This document shows, in pieces, positions 17,181 to 26,381 of a stretch of 64,000 nt of DNA. The notes under the pieces are model-generated. The model saw only the letters and a list, made by a program, of their open reading frames with translations, had not been told where the DNA came from and did no database searches. Origin of the DNA: an uncultured Gammaproteobacteria bacterium (GTDB lineage: Bacteria; Pseudomonadota; Gammaproteobacteria; Xanthomonadales; Xanthomonadaceae); assembly GCA_946885735.1 (NCBI GenBank), contig CAMPGW010000002.1:1-64000 (forward strand), written 5' to 3'. Position 1 is the first letter of the stretch. Every line of letters begins with the position of its first letter. The position numbers were made by a program, and so were the translations under genes.

Positions 17181-18266
17181 CTAGCGCGCGCTCCTCGCCG
17201 CCGGTTTGCCGGCCACCTCGTCCAGCACCTCGACGATCGCATCCACCACCGCCTGCGGCTGGTCGATCTGCACGTTGTGGCGCGAGCGCGGCACCATGCG
17301 CCGCACGCCGCGACTCGACAACCCGGCCGTCTGCGTGTGCAGGGAGGTCATCGAGGCGTAGTTGAGCTCGCCAAACGGCGGCGCCATGTCGAACATGCTC
17401 GAGCTCAGCACGACCAGCGGCCTGTCTCCGAGCGGACGCCGCCCGCCGAACAAGGCCGCGTAACGTGCGTCCGCCGATCGGTCGGGCCCGTAGATGCTGT
17501 GCAGCAGTTCGTCGCGCTGGGCACGCTGGTGGGTCGGGGCGTGTTGCAGGCGCGCGCGCTCGGCCAGGATCTCCGCGCCCAGCTGCGGGCGCGGCGGGTC
17601 CGTGCAGCGGGTGTATTTGGGCGTGGCCGGCGCGAGCTCGCCGGCCTCGGCGGACTTCAGGCAATCGGCAAAATGCTCGACCGCGCCGGCGATGGATTCG
17701 CGATCGTCGGTGAAGCTCTTCGCCACCAGCTCCTTGCCGAAGCGTTCCTCCAGCAGGCTGCCGATGCGCTCCTTGGCACGCTCCTCCGACGGGTCCACCA
17801 GCACCAGGCCTACGACCTGCTGCGGGTACGTCGCCGCGTACAGCTTCATGTTGAATCCGCCCAGCGAATGCCCGACCAGGACCAGCGGACCTTCGATGCC
17901 GGCGCGATCGAGCAGCGTGTGCAGGTCGTCCACCACGTTCGCGGGCGTGGGCGGCCGTGGCGACGGATCGCTGTAGCCCAGTCCTGCGCGATCGTAGCTG
18001 CAGGCGCGCGTGCTCGGCGCCAGCGCTGGCTGCACGAGCGCCCAGGTCACCGACCAGTCGAAGCCGCCGCCGTCGAACACCACGGTGGGCTGGCCCTCGC
18101 CGACGCAGTACAGGTTCATCCTCCGCCCCTGCCCGACGTCCACCAGGCGCTGCGCGCGCGTGTAGTCCTTCGCCACCTGGTCGATCGGGACCAGCGCGAG
18201 GCTTGCGGCCGACGCGGTGGCGGCCGCCGACAGCAGCCCGAAGGCGAAGGCGATGCGAAGGTTCAT
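17181..18266 (-). CDS. Secreted alpha/beta-hydrolase
   Basis: 361 residues, with a signal peptide (IAFAFGLLSAAATASA). The hydrolase core has YDRAGLGYSDPSPRP, the nucleophile elbow LVLVGHSLGGFNM with Ser near residue 133, LVLVDPSEE, and a likely catalytic His in SRHNVQIDQP near the end. The oxyanion and nucleophile arrangement is that of proline-iminopeptidase or esterase-like hydrolases; the substrate is unknown. Last gene of a three-gene coupled unit: its ATG overlaps the stop of the lipase-like gene (ATGA). Confidence 0.85.
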   Translation of the reverse strand: MNLRIAFAFGLLSAAATASAASLALVPIDQVAKDYTRAQRLVDVGQGRRMNLYCVGEGQPTVVFDGGGFDWSVTWALVQPALAPSTRACSYDRAGLGYSDPSPRPPTPANVVDDLHTLLDRAGIEGPLVLVGHSLGGFNMKLYAATYPQQVVGLVLVDPSEERAKERIGSLLEERFGKELVAKSFTDDRESIAGAVEHFADCLKSAEAGELAPATPKYTRCTDPPRPQLGAEILAERARLQHAPTHQRAQRDELLHSIYGPDRSADARYAALFGGRRPLGDRPLVVLSSSMFDMAPPFGELNYASMTSLHTQTAGLSSRGVRRMVPRSRHNVQIDQPQAVVDAIVEVLDEVAGKPAARSAR

Positions 18267-19243
18267 GCGTGGGGTCCGGGGCGTGGCGATGACGGGGATG
18301 ATAGTGACATTCCAGCCTCGCCGGCAGCCACGAAATCGAGGATGGCCATGACCAGCGCGACGCGCGGGAAATGGTTGTTGCCGGCCAGCACGCGCATCGC
18401 CAGGCTACTGGTCTCGAAGGGCAGCGCGATGGACCAATGGTCCGCATCGGCGATCGCCAGGAGGTGGCTGCCGGGAAGCACGGCATCTTCGAAGAGGACC
18501 TGGCCGTCGTTGCGCACGTCGTGCTCGCGCAACTGGCGGTGAAAGGGCGCGAGCAGCGGGTTGACGCCGGCCTCGTCCGTCACCGCCGCCACGGCGTAGG
18601 TCGGCGGGCGCGAGGCGATCGCCAGATAGGCATCCCTCGCCGCCGTCGCCTGGGCGTAGGTCTGGCTGTCCACGCCGCCGCCGTCGCCGGCGCCGCAGGT
18701 GGGTACGTCGATGCCCTCCAACAGGGTTTCCAGCCATTCGGCCCACGGCGAAGCCAGCGGCGTCCCGTTGACGACGCCGGCGACGGTCACCAGGGCGTCG
18801 ACGCGGCCGATCCACCTTCGTTCGTCGGCGTCCAGCACCGCTGCGTGCATGAAATCGGTCGCGCCCTTCGAATAGGCGATCACGATGGCGCCCTTTAGTG
18901 CCGACGCCTGCGCCTGCATCCAGTCGTGGATCGCACGGCCGTTGCGGCCCGAGGATGATCGCCCTTCCAGGTCCAGCACGTGGATGCGGTGGCCGCGCGC
19001 GCGCAGCAACGCATGGGCGTCGGCGAAGGGCGTCGTCCAGGGCGCGACGCACTCGCCGAACATCCCGGGAATGATCACGATCGGTCGCGGGACCGACGCA
19101 TCCGACACGGGCACGGGCGCATCGTCGGCCGCGTCCGGAAGGCGCAGCCACCCACGGCAACCCTTCACCACATCCGCGGCGACGCCATGCTCGCGCAGGG
19201 CGCGGCAGAAATACCCGGCAAACGCCTCGCGGCGATCAATCAC
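18263..19243 (-). CDS. Lipase-like alpha/beta-hydrolase
   Basis: About 326 residues from the GTG at 19243, chosen because it overlaps the end of the EcsC-like gene by 8 bases; the longer frame adds only an Arg-rich stretch lying in that gene. PIVIIPGMFGECV opens the core as in esterases and lipases. The nucleophile is probably Ser in VIAYSKGATDF, a GYSKG-like variant of GxSxG. HWSIALPFE near the end could supply His. No signal peptide. Coupled to the secreted hydrolase downstream (ATGA). Substrate unknown. Confidence 0.7.
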   Translation of the reverse strand: MIDRREAFAGYFCRALREHGVAADVVKGCRGWLRLPDAADDAPVPVSDASVPRPIVIIPGMFGECVAPWTTPFADAHALLRARGHRIHVLDLEGRSSSGRNGRAIHDWMQAQASALKGAIVIAYSKGATDFMHAAVLDADERRWIGRVDALVTVAGVVNGTPLASPWAEWLETLLEGIDVPTCGAGDGGGVDSQTYAQATAARDAYLAIASRPPTYAVAAVTDEAGVNPLLAPFHRQLREHDVRNDGQVLFEDAVLPGSHLLAIADADHWSIALPFETSSLAMRVLAGNNHFPRVALVMAILDFVAAGEAGMSLSSPSSPRPGPHA

Positions 19244-19877
19244 GCGCGGCGACGTCCGCCGGCGTCTTGTCCGGCGTGCCCGCGAAGAACCCAAGGGTGG
19301 TCGTGCCGACCTGCACCGTGTCGTAGTACGCGTATGCCGCCACGCCGACCGCGCCGACGACGGGCAGCCACCGCGTGAAAGCCTTGCCGAGCGCGCGCTG
19401 GCCGATCTTGATCCCGATCGACCGGGCGATCTTCTGCAGCAAGTGGATGGTCGCGGGCTTGACCAGTATTTGCGCGCCTGCCTGCACGACGATATCGCGC
19501 AAGGCCTGCGCGGCCGTGTGACGGAACAGGCAGTAGAGCATCGCCTCCCGCGTCAGCACCGACTTGCGGCCATGCAGCGCGGCGATGTCGGCCACCAGTT
19601 GCGCCTGGATCTTCCAGACCGCGACCAGCTCGGGCAGCATCGTCAGCCAGCCGAACGGGCCGGGTGGAAGCGAGAGCGTGCCTGCCGCCAGTGAAGCGCG
19701 CGCCGCAGCGGTGGCGATGGCCTGGCGCGCGTCGGCTTCCGCGGATTTCGACTTGCGCCGGGCGCTGCTGGGAACGTTGCCGATGAAGCCCAGGATCGCA
19801 TCGCCGATGCGGGCGCCGACGTCGCCGGCGTTCGGCGCCTGGCCGGGTCGGGTCATGCCCTTCGATGCGGCGGCCAT
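19236..19877 (-). CDS. EcsC family protein
   Basis: 213 residues. The ATG at 19877 has a clear ribosome-binding site (GGAGG) and skips an Arg-rich in-frame extension. The body has hydrophobic helices (GPFGWLTMLPELVAVWKIQAQLVADIAALHG) and the LTREAMLYCLFRHTAAQALRD segment, then WLPVVGAVGVAAYAYYDTVQVG, a pattern of the EcsC domain. EcsC proteins are often near hydrolases or ABC transporters and have no defined reaction. First gene of a unit with the two hydrolase genes. Confidence 0.72.
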   Translation of the reverse strand: MAAASKGMTRPGQAPNAGDVGARIGDAILGFIGNVPSSARRKSKSAEADARQAIATAAARASLAAGTLSLPPGPFGWLTMLPELVAVWKIQAQLVADIAALHGRKSVLTREAMLYCLFRHTAAQALRDIVVQAGAQILVKPATIHLLQKIARSIGIKIGQRALGKAFTRWLPVVGAVGVAAYAYYDTVQVGTTTLGFFAGTPDKTPADVAARD

Positions 19878-19974
19878 GCGGGCCCTCCTCGCTCGTTGCC
19901 GTTGTGGCCGCGCGCATGCGCGACTGTTGACACTACGATAGCCCAACTCCGCGACGTTCCAGCGCCGATACGAA

Positions 19975-19998
19975 AACGCCCCGGCGGACCGGGGCGTT
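19975..19998 (-). terminator. Rho-independent terminator after the alpha-lytic protease gene
   Basis: A 10-base perfect stem (AACGCCCCGG with CCGGGGCGTT) encloses a four-base loop, and on the minus strand it is followed by TTCGT. It starts 24 bases after the protease stop codon. The T-run is short, so strength is uncertain. Confidence 0.7.
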
Positions 19999-20021
19999 CG
20001 TCGCGATCACGCGGGCAAGCC

Positions 20022-21227
20022 TCAGCTCCCGGTGCGCAGGCTCAATCCATATGCCGACAGGATCGGCCACAGCGGCTGGAAGAAGCTGCGCGTCCCGGTG
20101 CTGCCGCAACTGCCGCTGCCGCCCGACAACACGCCCTGCGCCTGGCCGGGTCCGGTGATGAAGGAGCCGCCCGAGTCGCCGCCTTCCGAACAGGCGGTGG
20201 TCATCGTCAGGTTGAGCACGGTCTCGCCGCTGGCGTAGTTGACGGTCTTGCCCTTGCCCAGGACCGTGCCGCAGCGCCAGCCGGTGGTGCGGCCGGAGCG
20301 GCAGACGGCGGCGCCGACGGGCGCGGCGGTCAGGCCACGCACGGTCACGTCGCCGTTGCCCCAGCCATACACCCGTGGGATCAAGGAGTGGCTGCTGTCC
20401 ACCTTCACCCAGGCATAGTCGTAACCGCTCTGCCCCGGCGCCGGGAAACGCGAGGCGTAGAAGCTGCCCAGGCGCGTGCCGACCGACCACTGGTAGGGCT
20501 CGTAATACACCACTTCGCCGACCTTGCCGCAGTGACCGGCGGTGACGTAACCCGGCACGGTTCCGCGCATCACGGCGAAGCCGATCGAGCAGGCGTAGAC
20601 ATAGCCGTCACCGGGACGACGCAGCACGCCGTAGCCACCCTTGACGCCCATGCGCAGGCTCGGCTGCTCGGCCTCGACCTGGAAGCGCACCGTATCGGCA
20701 TTCGCGCCGCTGGCCGCGACCAACTCGATCGCCGCCTGCTGCCCGTCCTTGCCGATGGTGACGACGACGCTGTTCGACGGCACGTCCACGTACCAGCCGT
20801 GCACGCCCTTCGGCACCTTGCCGCCGCGGGCCAGCAGTTCGTCGAGCGCCGACTTCGAGGCCTCCAGCGCGGCGAGCGTGTGTCGCGCGGCGCGGATCTC
20901 GACGTCCGCGGGTGCCTTCTGCGCACCACGCGTCGAAGCAACCACCAGCCGGTAGTTGCGGTTCTTCTTCCGCTCGATCCAGCTGCCGGCGAAGTGGCGG
21001 CCCTGCGACGCGGCGAGTTGCTTTTCCTGCTTCGCCGCGAGGCGTTCGATCTTCAGGTACTGCGACAGCTGCGACGGCGTCAGCCCGAGGTCGCGCTGCA
21101 AGGCCTGGCGTACGACCGCCGGGACGTCGTCGGCGGGGCCGGCAGCGGCGGCGCCCATTGCGAGGAAGATGGAGAACGGCGCACAAACCAGCAGGCCGCG
21201 CTTGGCCCGCGAAAGAAGCGATCGCAT
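20022..21227 (-). CDS. Alpha-lytic-type serine protease precursor (family S1)
   Basis: 401 residues: a signal peptide, a pro-region of about 170 residues with the typical GWYVDVPSNSVVV element, and a mature protease of about 200. The catalytic triad is His232 (TAGHC), Asp270 (YDYAWV) and Ser352 (EGGDSGGS). Several Cys pairs (YACSIGF...HCG; CRSGRTTGWRC; ACSEGG...GSC) match the disulfides of alpha-lytic protease, a secreted enzyme folded by its pro-domain in Lysobacter. The ATG at 21227 was chosen over a longer frame. Standalone gene, with its own terminator downstream. Confidence 0.93.
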   Translation of the reverse strand: MRSLLSRAKRGLLVCAPFSIFLAMGAAAAGPADDVPAVVRQALQRDLGLTPSQLSQYLKIERLAAKQEKQLAASQGRHFAGSWIERKKNRNYRLVVASTRGAQKAPADVEIRAARHTLAALEASKSALDELLARGGKVPKGVHGWYVDVPSNSVVVTIGKDGQQAAIELVAASGANADTVRFQVEAEQPSLRMGVKGGYGVLRRPGDGYVYACSIGFAVMRGTVPGYVTAGHCGKVGEVVYYEPYQWSVGTRLGSFYASRFPAPGQSGYDYAWVKVDSSHSLIPRVYGWGNGDVTVRGLTAAPVGAAVCRSGRTTGWRCGTVLGKGKTVNYASGETVLNLTMTTACSEGGDSGGSFITGPGQAQGVLSGGSGSCGSTGTRSFFQPLWPILSAYGLSLRTGS

Positions 21228-21404
21228 CAACGGAAATCTCCTGGGGGGACGGAGTGGCGCGGATCCGCGATGAAGCGGCGGTGCAGCAGGTGATGCGAAT
21301 CCGGCGGGCGATACTGGCACAAGTGTGACGCGCGTGATGAACACTCTCTAAGCGGCAGATGCGCTTGAGTGCTGATACGACTGGATCGTACGGCCGCTGG
21401 CGCG

Positions 21405-22406
21405 CTAGGCGGCGGCGCTCGCGGCCGCTTCTGCCGCCAGGGAAAACGAACGCAGTCGCGCGGCGTGATCGAACACGTTGGCGGTCAACATCAGCTCGTC
21501 CGGCCGATGCGCCTCGATGAAGGCGCGCATGCCGTCGCGCACCGATCCGGGCGCACCGACCACGGCGCAAGCCAGCGCCGCATCGACACCGGCCTTCTCC
21601 GCCGGCGTGCAGTATTCGTCGATCGCCGCGGCCGAGGCCAGCGGCGGCGGCACCAGGCCGGGCCGGCCACGACGCAGGTTGACGAAGGCCTGCTGTTGCG
21701 TCGTGAACAGGCGCCGCGCCTCGTCGTCGGTTTCGGCGGCGACCACGTTCAAGGCCAGCATCACATGCGGGCGGTCCAGCCGCGCCGACGGCTTGAAGCG
21801 ACTGCGATAAAGCTGCAACGCCTCGTCCATGGCGGCAGGCGCGAAATGCGAGGCGAAGGCATACGGCAGGCCGAGCGCGGCCGCCAATTGCGCGCCGAAC
21901 AGGCTCGACCCGAGGATCCAGGCCTCGACTTCGATGCCTGCACCCGGCACCGCCTGCACGGCCTGGCCCGGTTGCGCGGGCTCGAAGTACTGCAAGAGCT
22001 CCATCACGTCGGCGGGAAATTCCTCGGCGCCCTGGTAGTAGCGACGCAATGCGCGCGTGGCCGCCGTATCGGTCCCGGGTGCGCGCCCGAGCCCGAGGTC
22101 GATGCGCCCGGGATAGAGCGCGCCCAGGGTGCCGAACTGCTCGGCCACCTGCAGCGGCGCATGGTTGGGCAGCATGATGCCGCCGGCGCCGACGCGGATG
22201 CTCGTCGTGCCGCCGGCGACGTGGCCGATCAGCACCGCCGTCGCCGCGCTGGCGATGCCTGGCATGTTGTGGTGTTCGGCCAGCCAGAAACGGCGGTAGC
22301 CCAGGCGCTCGGCGTGCTGCGCCAACTCGAGTGTGTTCGCGAAGGTCCGCGCCGGCGTGCTGCCGACGGTCACCGGGGCCAGGTCCAGGATCGAGAGGGG
22401 AATCAT
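21405..22406 (-). CDS. LLM-class flavin-dependent monooxygenase (luciferase-like, YhbW type)
   Basis: 333 residues, a single TIM barrel. Conserved pieces are [28 protein letters not shown] (start of the flavin pocket), [22 protein letters not shown], the [14 protein letters not shown] phosphate-binding loop and [16 protein letters not shown]. These match the luciferase-like oxidoreductases close to E. coli YhbW, which use FMNH2 and oxygen; the substrate is unknown. Alone in its strand block, it is divergent from the OmpW-like gene. Confidence 0.9.
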   Translation of the reverse strand: MIPLSILDLAPVTVGSTPARTFANTLELAQHAERLGYRRFWLAEHHNMPGIASAATAVLIGHVAGGTTSIRVGAGGIMLPNHAPLQVAEQFGTLGALYPGRIDLGLGRAPGTDTAATRALRRYYQGAEEFPADVMELLQYFEPAQPGQAVQAVPGAGIEVEAWILGSSLFGAQLAAALGLPYAFASHFAPAAMDEALQLYRSRFKPSARLDRPHVMLALNVVAAETDDEARRLFTTQQQAFVNLRRGRPGLVPPPLASAAAIDEYCTPAEKAGVDAALACAVVGAPGSVRDGMRAFIEAHRPDELMLTANVFDHAARLRSFSLAAEAAASAAA

Positions 22407-22574
22407 CGGGTCTCACCACGCATGGGCATGCGCTTGATATGGGGCGCGACCCGGCGTGCCGAAAGGGGGCCCTGCACATTTCCTGCACGCGATACCGACG
22501 CCGCCTGCACGCCCGGTTGCCTATGTTTGCCGGGTTTCACCCACCCACGCATCCCACCCGTCTAAGGACCACCC

Positions 22575-23183
22575 ATGAAGAACGTCAGCGCACTGACCCT
22601 GGCCCTCGCGGGCCTGCTCGCCTCCGGCGCCGCCAACGCACAGGTGTTTGGCACGCTCGGCTACACCAACGTCAACCCGAAGTCCGACAACGGCTCCCTG
22701 GCCGGTGCGGACGCCAGCGTCAACGACGACTGGAGCGTCACCGGCAGCCTCGGCTACCGGTTCAATCCCAACCTGTTCGTCGAGTTGAACACCGCGCTCG
22801 CGCCCTTCGAGCACGAGGTCACGCTCGACGGCCTGGGCACCGTCGCCAGCCTGAAGCACCGCCCGACCGTATTGAGCCTCGGCTACCAGTTCGCGAGCGA
22901 GTCCAGGGTGCGTCCCTTCGTGCGCGTGGGCTACGGCTGGATCGCCATCTCCGACGAGACCGCCCGGGGCGCCCTCACCGGCCTGGACCTCTCGGCCGGC
23001 AACGCCAACGGCCTGGCCTTCGGCGGCGGCCTGGACTTCCTGGTCAATGACAAGTTCTTCATCCGCGCGGAGGTGTCCAAGCTCGACTTCGACACCGCCG
23101 TCACGGTGGAAACGCTTGGCGAAGTCGGCACCGCCGAGGTCGATCCGCTGGTGTTCGGCGTCGCGCTGGGCTACCAGTTCTGA
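22575..23183 (+). CDS. OmpW-like outer membrane beta-barrel protein
   Basis: 202 residues, with a signal peptide (ALTLALAGLLASGAANAQ). Alternating strands such as WSVTGSLGYRFNPNLFVELNTA, RPFVRVGYGWIAISDET and FFIRAEVSKLDFD, and the terminal aromatic YQF, fit an eight-stranded barrel of the OmpW/OmpA-barrel type. Such porins carry small hydrophobic molecules or serve structurally. There is no gene in front of it on this strand. A strong hairpin lies right after the stop codon. Confidence 0.82.
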   Translation: MKNVSALTLALAGLLASGAANAQVFGTLGYTNVNPKSDNGSLAGADASVNDDWSVTGSLGYRFNPNLFVELNTALAPFEHEVTLDGLGTVASLKHRPTVLSLGYQFASESRVRPFVRVGYGWIAISDETARGALTGLDLSAGNANGLAFGGGLDFLVNDKFFIRAEVSKLDFDTAVTVETLGEVGTAEVDPLVFGVALGYQF

Positions 23184-23184
23184 G

Positions 23185-23224
23185 CCCAACGGCCGGCAGG
23201 CTTCGGCCTGCCGGCCGCGTTGGG
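23185..23224 (+). terminator. Long hairpin with UUCG tetraloop after the OmpW-like gene
   Basis: GGCCGGCAGGC (23191-23201), loop TTCG, GCCTGCCGGCC (23206-23216): an 11-base perfect stem closed by the very stable C(UUCG)G loop. It is flanked by CCCAAC and GTTGGG, which can extend the stem past a two-base bulge. No clear T-run follows (AAAGG), so it may work as a transcript-end stabiliser as well as a terminator. Confidence 0.7.
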
Positions 23225-23311
23225 AAAGGAGTCACCCCGGCTTTCGGCACTGCGCCGGGCGGGCGGCGGCGGCGATGATGCCGCCGTTCGCCCAGTCCCG
23301 GATCCTTGCCC

Positions 23312-24673
23312 ATGCGCCACCCGACGCTGCTTGCCTGCTTGCTGGCCTTGACTGGCGCGCCCTCGCTGCAGGCCGCCGAGGCCGCCCCCGCGGTCGCGAT
23401 CGACCTGGTGCCGGGCGAGCAATGGGAAGTGCGCTACACGCTTTCCGCGCCCGCGCGCGAACTGCGCTTCGTTCGCCCTGACGCCAAGGGCAACCGTGCC
23501 TCGTCGTGGACCTCGCCGGACCCCGGTTTCACCGTCACCCTGGAGGATGGCGAGGAGGTCGTGCGCCGCAAGGACGGCGCGGCCTTCGACGCCGCCGCCT
23601 TCCACATGGCGCCGCACTACACGCAACTCGAGAAGGACTACGCCCCGTTCGCGCCTTTCGGCGATGGGGGCATGCTGGTGCACACCGGGCGCTTCCATGC
23701 CTGCGCCGGCCCTTGCGCCGGTGGCGAGCGCTTCCAGGTCAGGCTGCAGCCGCCCACCGGCGCGCATGCGATCGTGCATGGCAAGGTCGTGGACGCCGTG
23801 CGCTTCGAGGACGGCGACAGCGGCACCAACCTTTACGTCGGCCGCGCCCTGCCGGTGACGACGCCGGACGTGGTCGCGGTGATCGACGGCGCCTTCCCGG
23901 CCGACACCCGCGCAAGACTCGAATCGTTGCTGCCGCGACTGATGGCCTTCTACGGCCGTGAGTTCGGCGTGTTGCCGACGCGCCCGATGCTCTACGCCTC
24001 GCGCGACGAGAACCATCCCGGCGGTGGCTACGGCTACCAGGGCGGCACCCTGCCCGGCCAGGTCTTCATGCACTTCTACGGGCGCCACGAGGCCTTTGGC
24101 ACGCCGGCCTTCGCCGCGCGCGTGGACTGGTTCTTCGCGCACGAGGCCGCGCACCTGTACCAGCGCTTCGAGTCGCTCACCGATCCGGGCGACAGCTGGA
24201 TCCACGAGGGCGGCGCCGACGCACTGGCGGCGGTCGCGCTGCAATCGCTCGAGGTGATCGACCGCGAGGACGTGCAAGCGCGTTTGCAGCAGTCGGTCGA
24301 CGCCTGCGCCAAGGGCATCTCGCAGCACCCCTTGAAGCAGGCGCATGCGCAGGGGTCTTTCGACGCCTACTACAGCTGCGGCTTCGTCCTGCAGATGGCG
24401 GTGGACGCGGCCGCCCGCCGTGCCAGCGACGGCGCCTGCGGCTTGGCGTGCGTTTGGCGCGACTTCCAGGCGCAGGTGGCGGCGGGCAAGCCATGGAGCG
24501 CCGATACCTTCATTGCCGCGGCCGCTGGCCGTACGGACGCGCGCACCGCGGCGTTCCTGCGCGCGGTCGTCAATGACGTGGTGGCACGACCCGCGACGGA
24601 GCTGCGCGAAGGCCTCGCCCAGGCGGGGTGGAGCCTGCCGACGCCCGAACCCGCCGTCGCCGGCAAGGATTGA
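23312..24673 (+). CDS. Secreted HEXXH metallopeptidase (gluzincin, M1-like)
   Basis: 453 residues, with a signal peptide (LLACLLALTGAPSLQAAEA). The zinc site is HEAAH (in FFAHEAAHLYQRF), and the later WIHEGGADALAAV contributes the third ligand glutamate, as in M1-type gluzincins. Before it is a beta-rich region with a CAGPCAGG cysteine pair. The ATG at 23312 was chosen; two codons upstream is a weak TTG. It is probably a periplasmic peptidase with unknown substrate. An ATP-grasp gene follows after 32 bases. Confidence 0.75.
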   Translation: MRHPTLLACLLALTGAPSLQAAEAAPAVAIDLVPGEQWEVRYTLSAPARELRFVRPDAKGNRASSWTSPDPGFTVTLEDGEEVVRRKDGAAFDAAAFHMAPHYTQLEKDYAPFAPFGDGGMLVHTGRFHACAGPCAGGERFQVRLQPPTGAHAIVHGKVVDAVRFEDGDSGTNLYVGRALPVTTPDVVAVIDGAFPADTRARLESLLPRLMAFYGREFGVLPTRPMLYASRDENHPGGGYGYQGGTLPGQVFMHFYGRHEAFGTPAFAARVDWFFAHEAAHLYQRFESLTDPGDSWIHEGGADALAAVALQSLEVIDREDVQARLQQSVDACAKGISQHPLKQAHAQGSFDAYYSCGFVLQMAVDAAARRASDGACGLACVWRDFQAQVAAGKPWSADTFIAAAAGRTDARTAAFLRAVVNDVVARPATELREGLAQAGWSLPTPEPAVAGKD

Positions 24674-24705
24674 CAGCCTGGCCTCCTGCCCGGAGGCTGC
24701 TGCGC

Positions 24706-25581
24706 ATGAAAACCTCGATTCGCCTCGCCCTCGCCACCTGCGAAAACCTGCCCGGTATCCATCCCGACGATTCCGCCCTCGCCGCTGCGCTGCTGCGACT
24801 CGGCATCGAACCGGTGGCCTGCACCTGGAGCGATCCGCAGGTGGACTGGGCGAGCTTCGACGCCGTGCTTATCCGCACCACCTGGGACTACTTCCAGCGT
24901 TACGACGAGTTCCTGCGCTGGCTCGACCGGCTGCCCGTGCGCACGATCAATCCCAGGCCGCTGCTGCGCTGGAACAGCGACAAGCGCTACCTGCTCGAAC
25001 TGGCCGAGCATGGCGTGGACATCGTGCCCGCGCGCGTCGCCGCCGCGGCCGAACTGAGCGTGGTGCTAGGCCAGATGCGTGGCCAGGACGTGGTGGTGAA
25101 GCCAACCGTGAGCGGCGGCGCCTGGAACACCGTGCGCGGCATCGCCGGCTCCGCCGAGTTCGAGGGCAAGGTCGCCTCCCTGCCTGCCGACGGCGACTAC
25201 CTCGTGCAGGCCTTCGTCCCCGAAGTCGCCCGCGACGGCGAATGGTCGTTGCTGTTCTTCGACGGCGAGTTCAGCCACGCAGTGCTCAAGCGCGCCGCCA
25301 CCGGCGACTTCCGCGTCCAAAGCCAGTTCGGCGGCAGCCTCGAGGCCGTCGCGCCGGATGCGGGAATGCTGGCCAGTGCACGGAAGGCGCTCGCCGCCAC
25401 GGCCGAGCTCGGCTACACCGACCAGGCCTACGCGCGCGTGGACGGCGTCATGGTGGACGGGCGTTTCCGGCTGATGGAACTGGAGATGATCGAGCCGGCG
25501 CTGTTCCTGGCGGGGCGGCCCGAGGCCGCCCAGCGCTTTGCGCAGCTGCTGCAACGCAGGCTGGAACGCACTCCTGCGTAG
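24706..25581 (+). CDS. ATP-grasp family ligase (RimK/glutathione synthase-like)
   Basis: 291 residues, consistent with the ATP-grasp fold. The N-terminal domain has DAVLIRTTWDYFQRYDEFLRWLD and INPRPLLRWNSDKRYLLELAEHG, the usual opening to the ATP site. The lysine-containing strands follow (VVVKPTVSGGAWNT), then YLVQAFVPEVARDGEWSLLFFDGEFSHAVLK, which covers the phosphate and Mg region, and RLMELEMIEPALFL at the end. Members join a carboxylate to an amine or thiol using ATP. The substrates are unknown. Start at ATG 24706, where the fold begins. Confidence 0.83.
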   Translation: MKTSIRLALATCENLPGIHPDDSALAAALLRLGIEPVACTWSDPQVDWASFDAVLIRTTWDYFQRYDEFLRWLDRLPVRTINPRPLLRWNSDKRYLLELAEHGVDIVPARVAAAAELSVVLGQMRGQDVVVKPTVSGGAWNTVRGIAGSAEFEGKVASLPADGDYLVQAFVPEVARDGEWSLLFFDGEFSHAVLKRAATGDFRVQSQFGGSLEAVAPDAGMLASARKALAATAELGYTDQAYARVDGVMVDGRFRLMELEMIEPALFLAGRPEAAQRFAQLLQRRLERTPA

Positions 25582-25641
25582 TGCATCCCGGCGATGCGAT
25601 CGGCATCGTCAGCACCGGAGCGCACCGATTACACTGCGGGC

Positions 25642-26379
25642 ATGCCCGACCCCACCCGCCTCGCCCACCGCGTCGTCGAACTCACCGGCTGCTCCCGCGC
25701 CGACGCCGAGCTCTACATCCAGAACGGCTGGGTGTCGGTGGACGGGCGCGTGGTCGAGGCGCCGAACCATCCGATCACCGGTGAACGGGTCACGCTGGCC
25801 GAGGACGCACGGCTCGAGCCCGCCGAGCCGGCGACCATCCTGCTGAACAAGCCCGCGGGCTACCACACCATCGATGGTTCGCGTCCTGCCGCGGCGCTGG
25901 TCACGCCCGCGACGCATTGGGCCGACGATCCGTCGGGAGTGCGGATGCTGCAGCGCCACTTCCTGCGCCTGACGCCGCTGGTCCCGCTGGACGCCGAGGC
26001 CAGCGGCCTGATGGTATTCAGCCAGGACGGCCGCGTCTGGCGGCGCCTGACCGAGGACGCCGCCGAGATCGAGCATGAGTACCTGGTCGAGGTGCGCGGC
26101 GAGATCGCGCCCTACGGGCTCAAGCGCCTCAATCACGGGCTGGCCTACGGCGGCCGCGAACTGCCGCCCTGCAAGGTCAGCTGGCAGAACGAGACGCGCC
26201 TGCGCTTCGCCATCAAGGACGTGCGCAACGGGCAGCCGCGCGACATGTGCGCGCAGGTCGGCCTGGACGTGGTGTCGATCCGGCGCCTGCGCATCGGCCG
26301 CATCCCGATCGGCAAGGGGCCGGAGGGCGCCATGCCGATCGGGCAATGGCGTTACCTGCCCGTCGGCGAGAAGTTCTGA
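25642..26379 (+). CDS. RluF-like pseudouridine synthase (RsuA/RluB/E/F family)
   Basis: 245 residues. An S4 RNA-binding domain (about 1-50, with TGCSRADAELYIQNGWVSVDG) precedes the catalytic domain. The active-site motif is LVPLDAEASGLMVF, with the nucleophilic aspartate at about residue 117; GR is replaced by VP before LD. The rest (GLAYGGRELPPCKVS; MCAQVGLDVVSIRRLRIGRI) matches RluF, which makes pseudouridine in 23S rRNA and in tRNA-Tyr in E. coli. The true substrate here is unproven. A TrmY-like gene begins only 2 bases after its stop. Confidence 0.9.
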   Translation: MPDPTRLAHRVVELTGCSRADAELYIQNGWVSVDGRVVEAPNHPITGERVTLAEDARLEPAEPATILLNKPAGYHTIDGSRPAAALVTPATHWADDPSGVRMLQRHFLRLTPLVPLDAEASGLMVFSQDGRVWRRLTEDAAEIEHEYLVEVRGEIAPYGLKRLNHGLAYGGRELPPCKVSWQNETRLRFAIKDVRNGQPRDMCAQVGLDVVSIRRLRIGRIPIGKGPEGAMPIGQWRYLPVGEKF

Positions 26380-26381
26380 GC

